This document shows positions 15,801-18,746 of a stretch of 18,746 bases of DNA, in pieces. The position numbers were made by a program, and so were the translations under genes. The DNA is taken from contig JANYCM010000270.1 in assembly GCA_025360285.1 (NCBI GenBank), forward strand, positions 1 through 18,746, given 5' to 3'. This DNA comes from Sphingomonadales bacterium (lineage in GTDB: Bacteria; Pseudomonadota; Alphaproteobacteria; Sphingomonadales; Sphingomonadaceae). The stretch's first letter is position 1; every line of letters begins with the position of its first letter. Under the pieces are notes generated by a model. That model did no database searches. It was given only the letters and a program-made list of their open reading frames with translations, and was not told the origin of the DNA.

Positions 15801-15961
15801 GAGACGATGGTGACGGCGCCCGGCGTGCCGTTGGCGGCGGTGGCGGTCACGACGGGGGTGGTCACGCCGGTGCTGATCGTCAGGTCATCAGCAGAAGCGG
15901 AAGTGGTGAACAGCGCCGCGCCGGCAAGCAACAGGGAACGGCGGTAACGGGGGAACTTCAT
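12866..15961 (-). CDS. Autotransporter (type Va secretion) with beta-solenoid passenger
   Basis: This 1031-residue outer-membrane protein has a signal peptide (RYRRSLLLAGAALFTTSASA, about 5-24). A long low-complexity passenger rich in Gly, Ser, Thr, Ala and Val follows, with repeats of the kind xNxGxIxVxG typical of right-handed beta-solenoids. The last roughly 280 residues, from GTWLQEYYNAIGQ, form the autotransporter beta-barrel: GFAGGIDRPLLG, the GAEAYAAWTW strand, LELTPSNSLNWVRLNENGYTETGG, and a final strand ending VFAFVY with a terminal aromatic. The passenger is scarce in cysteine. The ATG at 15961 follows an AAGGA; a TTG one codon earlier is less likely. The passenger's role (adhesion or biofilm) cannot be told from sequence. 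It lies 111 bases downstream of the metal-sensor gene, with a large hairpin in its leader. Confidence 0.92.
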   Translation of the reverse strand: MKFPRYRRSLLLAGAALFTTSASADDLTISTGVTTPVVTATAANGTPGAVTIVSGGSIITGSGTVLTVNSSNDVSNAGTISSSASTGTTAVLIDGTTGITSNFSNNGGISITGTTTGGTGNTGLLVSGGPVAGSISFGTLGSISVTGDNALGVSIAAPFTGDITLRAVSVTGANSTGVSVTAPVTGNLTLLGSVSSTGAGGQGVLVAAPISGTITNGAAISAGSSQSTDSSGNLVAGNVAVGGVVINANVGGGFVNDRFYVDTNGVRVPMASVDTTVDSLITASLTGNGSGPALLVAPSATNPQAISLGAVGTGADAYAIINRGTISQTLGNNGTAITAVRIGGGGAATILAGGFNSQSTGAILASSYNGSATGINIAAGAQVPALVNQGTMTVQAIQSAASGSTPIGAGGTATGVLVDSGATLQALANSGTISIKSVGTGQGAWGIIDRSGTLASIINTGTITVAAGDTTATVRAIDLTGSNGPVVVQNSGTITGAIAFGGGQSALIATAGTINGNISFGTGASQLLLGGTAAINGIVTAGGALDIGLSGSARLDLTGGISALNSVSGTDSSVLVVPISANGVALNVTGAASFTGTSQIRLSVQSLAAQQNVTIIQAGGGFSTDHLATLVDASNAPFLFTASAPVATSNALTIALTRKSAADIGFSAGEAPLYNASIAGLGGDVTASTAIANLSTQAAVISAYRQIAPPNFGQATIRQAQAVADLGFGAAGARLAAVASVHGGGAPPPGSGSDGTGTWLQEYYNAIGQSGTTNEPGFTGTGFGFAGGIDRPLLGLDAVGIALVADFSTLHIQTGGGTVTPVSSQSVGAEAYAAWTWKALYAQASLMAARVSWNSTRSLTIGSISDSVGAHWAGYELAAGLLVGAHLKFGRLELTPSNSLNWVRLNENGYTETGGGAFDLAVSARHQTAPTDTARLSISYRLPLAVGDMIGEGHYAYVRQLEAKASMIDARFLTASDVFRLTGDPIIASQHDVGGGMRYVHEGVSFGLNYDRRAGGGFTDQTAAAVFAFVY

Positions 15962-15965
15962 CAAC

Positions 15966-16020
15966 GGGATCGTCCTTCAACGCAGCACAACAGGCATACG
16001 CCGCGTTTCTGGACGATCCC
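15966..16020 (-). promoter_or_regulatory. Leader hairpin over the autotransporter Shine-Dalgarno
   Basis: On the minus-strand RNA, GGGATCGTCC (16020-16011) pairs perfectly with GGACGATCCC (15975-15966). A symmetric three-base internal loop (AGA opposite GAA, compatible with tandem G-A pairs) is followed by a further 5-base stem (AACGC with GCGTT). The likely Shine-Dalgarno (AAGGA) lies in the internal loop and lower stem, and the ATG is four bases after the hairpin. The fold would hide the ribosome binding site. A DNA-level operator is the alternative. Confidence 0.55.
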
Positions 16021-16072
16021 TTTCTCCGGGGGATGAGAATGATGTTACAAATCAGTCATGTCTGGTCCCGGA

Positions 16073-16651
16073 TCACTGCGGCGGCGGCGGGGGCGGCGGC
16101 ATGTCGCCACCCGGCCCGCGGCGGCCACGCCATTGCTGCATGCGCTGCTCCATCCGGTCCTTCATTGCCCGGGCATCGGCGACAAAGGCCTTGCGGTCGG
16201 CCAGCGACAGTTTGGTAAAGGCCGCCAGCATCGCCGCCTGCTGGCGTTCGCGCCCGGCGTTGGCGGCATTGCGCTCGTCATCCATCGCCCGCTTCAGCGC
16301 GGCGGTATCAAGGCGTTCATTATCGAGCAGATCGAGCATATGGTCCCGCGCCGCCTTCACCGCATCATGTTCGGCGCGGCGATCACCACCGCCGCGAAAC
16401 GCCTCGCGCATTGTCGCCCGCCCGGCTTCGCTCAGTGAGGCGAACATCCCGCGCCCGATGCCTTCACGACCCATGCCTTCACGACCCATGCCTTCACGAC
16501 TGGGCCCCCAGCGCCCGCCCGGACCACCCGGCGGTGGCCCGGCCATCATGTCACCCGGCGGCGGCGGGGGTGGCGGGGCATCGGCGAACGCCGGCGCGGC
16601 GCCGGCCAGCAACAGCGCGATCGCGGTGCTGCGCAACACAAGGCTCGTCAT
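16073..16651 (-). CDS. Periplasmic heavy-metal-sensor-like protein
   Basis: This 192-residue protein has a signal peptide (about 1-23, ending AFADA), a proline/glycine-rich and methionine-containing stretch (25-69) and a long helical region (about 70-172) rich in charged residues and Met/Gln. The helical part contains LSLADRKAFVADARAMKDRMEQRMQQW, like Spy/CnrX-type helical-hairpin proteins. A proline-rich tail follows. CnrX-like proteins sense metals in the periplasm and signal through an anti-sigma factor to an ECF sigma factor; Spy-like ones act as chaperones. Its position as the last gene of a sigma/anti-sigma operon favours a sensor or accessory role. The ATG overlaps the anti-sigma stop by four bases (ATGA). 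Metal binding is inferred only. Confidence 0.7.
   Translation of the reverse strand: MTSLVLRSTAIALLLAGAAPAFADAPPPPPPPGDMMAGPPPGGPGGRWGPSREGMGREGMGREGIGRGMFASLSEAGRATMREAFRGGGDRRAEHDAVKAARDHMLDLLDNERLDTAALKRAMDDERNAANAGRERQQAAMLAAFTKLSLADRKAFVADARAMKDRMEQRMQQWRGRRGPGGDMPPPPPPPQ
16456..16500. repeat. In-frame 15-base tandem repeat in the sensor gene
   Basis: The unit CCTTCACGACCCATG occurs twice exactly (16461-16475, 16476-16490), with partial copies on both sides. On the minus strand it encodes Gly-Arg-Glu-Gly-Met/Ile in tandem in the flexible N-terminal stretch. Unit gain or loss by slippage would change length by five residues without shifting frame. Confidence 0.85.
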
Positions 16652-17085
16652 ATCAATTCATCCTCATCAACAGTCGGGGTAAATATCTGGGCAAAGCCTT
16701 CGGCATCGCTGCCGGCCGTGGCGGCGGCCACCAGCGGCGCGGCCTTTGAACCGGCCGGCATCGCTGCCGGCATCGGCAGCATCAGCACCAGCGCCGCCGC
16801 ACCGGCCGCTGCCAGCGCGCCGCCGGCCAGCCAGCGCCGCAGCGGGCGCGCCGGCACCACCACCGCCGCCGGCACCAGCGCCGCCCCATCAAGCGGCAGC
16901 AGCGGCACTGCCGTGCCCGCCCAATCAGCGAGCAGCGCATCGAGCGCGCCGGCCTCGGCATGGGCCGCGGCGACGACAGGATCGGCGGCCATACAGGCCA
17001 GCACGTCGCCGGCCTCCGCGGCCGGCCAACGCCGCACGTCCGCCCCATAGGCGGCAATGATTGCAAGGGCTTGTTCGTTCGTCAC
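16648..17085 (-). CDS. Putative membrane-anchored anti-sigma factor
   Basis: This 145-residue protein starts at a GTG whose last two bases plus A form the sigma factor stop (4-base overlap, 17082-17085). A cytoplasmic N-terminal part of about 83 residues is followed by one hydrophobic helix (about 86-105) and a short outer segment ending in acidic residues. It lacks an obvious HxxxCxxC zinc motif. Anti-sigma function is inferred from position (directly after an ECF sigma gene, translationally coupled to it) and from topology. The N-terminal TNEQALAIIAAYGADVRRWP segment recurs in small proteins next to ECF sigma genes in alphaproteobacteria, as far as I recall. It would hold the sigma factor at the inner membrane and receive a signal from the downstream periplasmic protein. 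Confidence 0.65.
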   Translation of the reverse strand: MTNEQALAIIAAYGADVRRWPAAEAGDVLACMAADPVVAAAHAEAGALDALLADWAGTAVPLLPLDGAALVPAAVVVPARPLRRWLAGGALAAAGAAALVLMLPMPAAMPAGSKAAPLVAAATAGSDAEGFAQIFTPTVDEDELI

Positions 17086-17675
17086 GGTTCGGTTGCACTT
17101 CCCATCAGGGTTCGTAATTCAATACGCGCCCGCCCCAACAATCCCTCGACAGCCTTGGGGGTGGTCTCCAGCGCGGTGGCGATTTCAGCCATGCTGAGGC
17201 CATCGCCATGGAACAGCGCCAGCGCCGCCCGCTGGCGCGGGGCCAGGTGCGCCATCGCCGCCGCCAGCCGCGCCCGCGCATCGCCGGCAATCGCCGCCGC
17301 CAGCGGATCGGGCGCGCCGCTGGGCATTTCGGCAATGCTGTCGATCGGCACCAGATGCCGCGCAGCGCGCCGCCGGTCGAGGCACAGGTTGACGACAATG
17401 CGCCGGAACCAGCCCTCCACCGATCCGCGCGCCGGATCGAACCGCCCCGCCAGCGTCCAGACGCGGGTCAGTGCGACCTGGACCACATCTTCGGCGGCGG
17501 CGCGATCATTCAAGGTGCGATCGGCAAGCCGCAGCCCGGGCCCCTGCAAGGCCCGCACCAACAGGCCGAACGCCGCCCGGTCACCATCGGCGACGCGCAG
17601 CATCAGCCCCGCCAGCGGCGGTTCAACCGGTGCCGCAGCACCCGGGGGCGGGATGGGCAGGCTCGTCATTGCCAT
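17082..17675 (-). CDS. ECF-type RNA polymerase sigma factor
   Basis: From the ATG at 17675 the protein has 197 residues. Region sigma-2 spans about 24-106 with AAAEDVVQVALTRVW and FDPARGSVEGWFRRIVVNLCLDRRR, which contact core polymerase and the -10. Region sigma-4 (about 136-191) has LAPRQRAALALFHGDGLSMAEIA followed by the helix-turn-helix TPKAVEGLLGRARIELR, which reads the -35. There is no sigma-3, as expected of ECF sigmas. The frame extends to an ATG at 17714 inside the deacetylase gene, and an ATG at 17669 is also possible; 17675 lies four bases after the deacetylase stop. It is probably co-transcribed with the deacetylase, putative anti-sigma and sensor genes. The target promoters are unknown. 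Confidence 0.92.
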   Translation of the reverse strand: MAMTSLPIPPPGAAAPVEPPLAGLMLRVADGDRAAFGLLVRALQGPGLRLADRTLNDRAAAEDVVQVALTRVWTLAGRFDPARGSVEGWFRRIVVNLCLDRRRAARHLVPIDSIAEMPSGAPDPLAAAIAGDARARLAAAMAHLAPRQRAALALFHGDGLSMAEIATALETTPKAVEGLLGRARIELRTLMGSATEP

Positions 17676-17679
17676 CGGG

Positions 17680-18534
17680 TCATACGCCCGTTGCCGCGGA
17701 ATCCCCCACCGCACCCCATTGCGCGATCAGCCCGGCCGCATGGCGCCGCGCGACGATCATCGGATCGGCAGCATAACCGCCCCCCAGCGTCGAGGCGATG
17801 GCGACGCCGCGCCGCCGGCATTCGGTCACTACATAGGCGTCACGCGCCGCCAGCCCGGCATCGCTCAGCGCCAGCCGCCCCAGCCGGTCTTCGACATGCG
17901 GATCAACCCCGGCCTGAAACAGCACCAGACCAGGGCGCGCCTGATCGATCAGCGCCGGCAGTTCCGCCGCCAAGAGTGTCAGATAGGCGGCATCGTCCAT
18001 GCCATCCGGCAGTTCGACATCGTGCCAGCTGCGCGCCTTGCGCACCGGAAAATTCTTTGCGGCGTGCATCGAAAAGCTCAGCACATCATCGCGCCCGGCA
18101 AAGATCACCGCCGTGCCGTCGCCCTGATGCACATCAAGATCGACAATCAACACCCGCCGCACCGCGCCTTCCGTCACCAGGCGCTGGGCTGCAATGGCCA
18201 GGTCATTGGTGACGCAATAGCCCGCTCCCCCATCCGGCATGGCATGGTGGCTGCCGCCGGCGCCATTGGCGGCATAGCCATGACGCAGCGCGTGCAGCGC
18301 CGCCGCATAAGTGCCGCCCGCCACCGCAAGGGTGCGCCGCGCCACCGCCGCCGTCACCGGAAAACCGATGCGGCGTTCGCAGGGCCCATCGACGCGCGCC
18401 GCCAGCACGGCCGCCACATAATCCGGATCATGGACGGCGGCGAGCCATTCGCCGGGCATCGGGGCAGGGGTCATCAGCGCCACTGCCTGCCCAGCCTCTG
18501 CCAGCGCTGCCGGCAACAGCCCATATTTGTTCAT
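17680..18534 (-). CDS. Histone deacetylase family (zinc amidohydrolase) protein; N-terminus unresolved
   Basis: From the first in-frame ATG (18534) there are 284 residues. Catalytic features are all present: His96-His97 in GGSHHAMPDGGAGYC, zinc ligands Asp134 and His136 in DLDVHQGDGT and Asp211 in AGVDPHVEDRLG, and Tyr254 in LGGGY. Bacterial members remove acetyl groups from small molecules such as polyamines or acetoin precursors, or from proteins; the substrate is unknown. The conserved domain clearly begins earlier: the codons at 18535-18594 read LPLFHHPDYVAALPTGHSFP, typical of the family's first strand. That upstream frame is open to the window edge without ATG, GTG or TTG and passes through a palindromic repeat. 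The true start is therefore outside the window, a rare codon, or lost. The stop is four bases before the sigma factor gene. Confidence 0.9.
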   Translation of the reverse strand: MNKYGLLPAALAEAGQAVALMTPAPMPGEWLAAVHDPDYVAAVLAARVDGPCERRIGFPVTAAVARRTLAVAGGTYAAALHALRHGYAANGAGGSHHAMPDGGAGYCVTNDLAIAAQRLVTEGAVRRVLIVDLDVHQGDGTAVIFAGRDDVLSFSMHAAKNFPVRKARSWHDVELPDGMDDAAYLTLLAAELPALIDQARPGLVLFQAGVDPHVEDRLGRLALSDAGLAARDAYVVTECRRRGVAIASTLGGGYAADPMIVARRHAAGLIAQWGAVGDSAATGV

Positions 18535-18598
18535 CGGGAAGCTGTGGCCGGTGGGCAGGGCGGCGACGTAATCGGGATGGTGGAAAAGCGGAAGCCTG

Positions 18599-18746
18599 TT
18601 CCCTCCCCGTAGACGCTTCGCGTCGCTTGTCGGCTGCGGGGAGGGCGACTCGGCGCTTTCGCCGAGCGGGGTGGGGGTGGCGCTTTTCGCTACCGAGGGG
18701 CGAACCCCAATCCCGCTCGCGCAAGAGCGCGAGTCGCCCTCCCCGC
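18599..18746. repeat. Composite palindromic (REP/MITE-like) element, cut by the window edge
   Basis: A 16-base perfect inverted repeat, GCGGGGAGGGCGACTC (18636-18651) and GAGTCGCCCTCCCCGC (18731-18746), encloses two smaller hairpins: CTCGGCG/CGCCGAG (18649-18666) and CTCGCGC/GCGCGAG (18716-18733). To the left, CCCTCCCCG (18601-18609) pairs with CGGGGAGGG (18637-18645), with GACGC/GCGTC between them. This nested structure resembles intergenic repeats of sphingomonads. It lies directly upstream of, and in open frame with, the deacetylase domain. Confidence 0.8.

Noticed and set aside
12866..15961. CRISPR or direct-repeat array suggested by repetitive sequence
   Set aside because: The repetitiveness is degenerate and in frame, reflecting Gly/Thr/Ala-rich solenoid repeats of the autotransporter passenger.
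16960..18612. 550-residue open frame on the plus strand
   Set aside because: It is the mirror of the sigma factor and deacetylase genes and looks like antisense composition with no domain.

Overview
The window looks like ordinary chromosome from a GC-rich alphaproteobacterium, most likely a member of the Sphingomonadales. This is inferred from a PEPxxWA-type C-terminal sorting signal, two GTTC-N7-GTTC boxes matching the alphaproteobacterial LexA motif, intergenic palindromes of a kind common in sphingomonads, and the overall look of the proteins. No tRNA, rRNA, CRISPR array, integrase or transposase was found. Genes are densely packed and no gene-free stretch exceeds 300 bases.

Left part (1-5100). 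An upstream region with a clean palindrome precedes a secreted ice-binding-fold (DUF3494-type) protein with a PEP-CTERM tail. It converges, with a 2-base gap, on purL (purine synthesis). Divergent from purL is a small SnoaL/NTF2-fold protein, and a GTTC-N7-GTTC box lies in the shared intergenic region. Next come a small three-helix membrane protein resembling the T4 Imm superinfection-immunity family and a secreted C13 (legumain-like) cysteine peptidase, both on the minus strand.

Middle part (5196-12824). It holds a type II NADH dehydrogenase, a perfect-stem intergenic hairpin, a Y-family DNA polymerase with a LexA-type box just upstream of its start, a YhhQ/VUT-family queuosine-precursor transporter, an ABC ATPase with no permease beside it, nadB (NAD synthesis) and leuC (leucine synthesis) without leuD. 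Short CT/GA-rich hairpins lie before and after nadB, and the first one covers its ribosome binding site.

Right part (12866-18746, all minus strand). Read in the direction of transcription, this is a histone-deacetylase-family amidohydrolase, an ECF sigma factor, a membrane-anchored putative anti-sigma factor and a periplasmic metal-sensor-like protein, with 4-base gaps or overlaps throughout. A large classical autotransporter follows, and its leader can fold into a long hairpin over the likely Shine-Dalgarno sequence. The sigma/anti-sigma/sensor trio is a recognisable envelope or metal-stress signalling cassette, and the autotransporter is a plausible but unproven target. The conserved start of the deacetylase domain lies upstream of its only ATG and runs into a palindromic repeat at the window edge, so its true N-terminus is uncertain.
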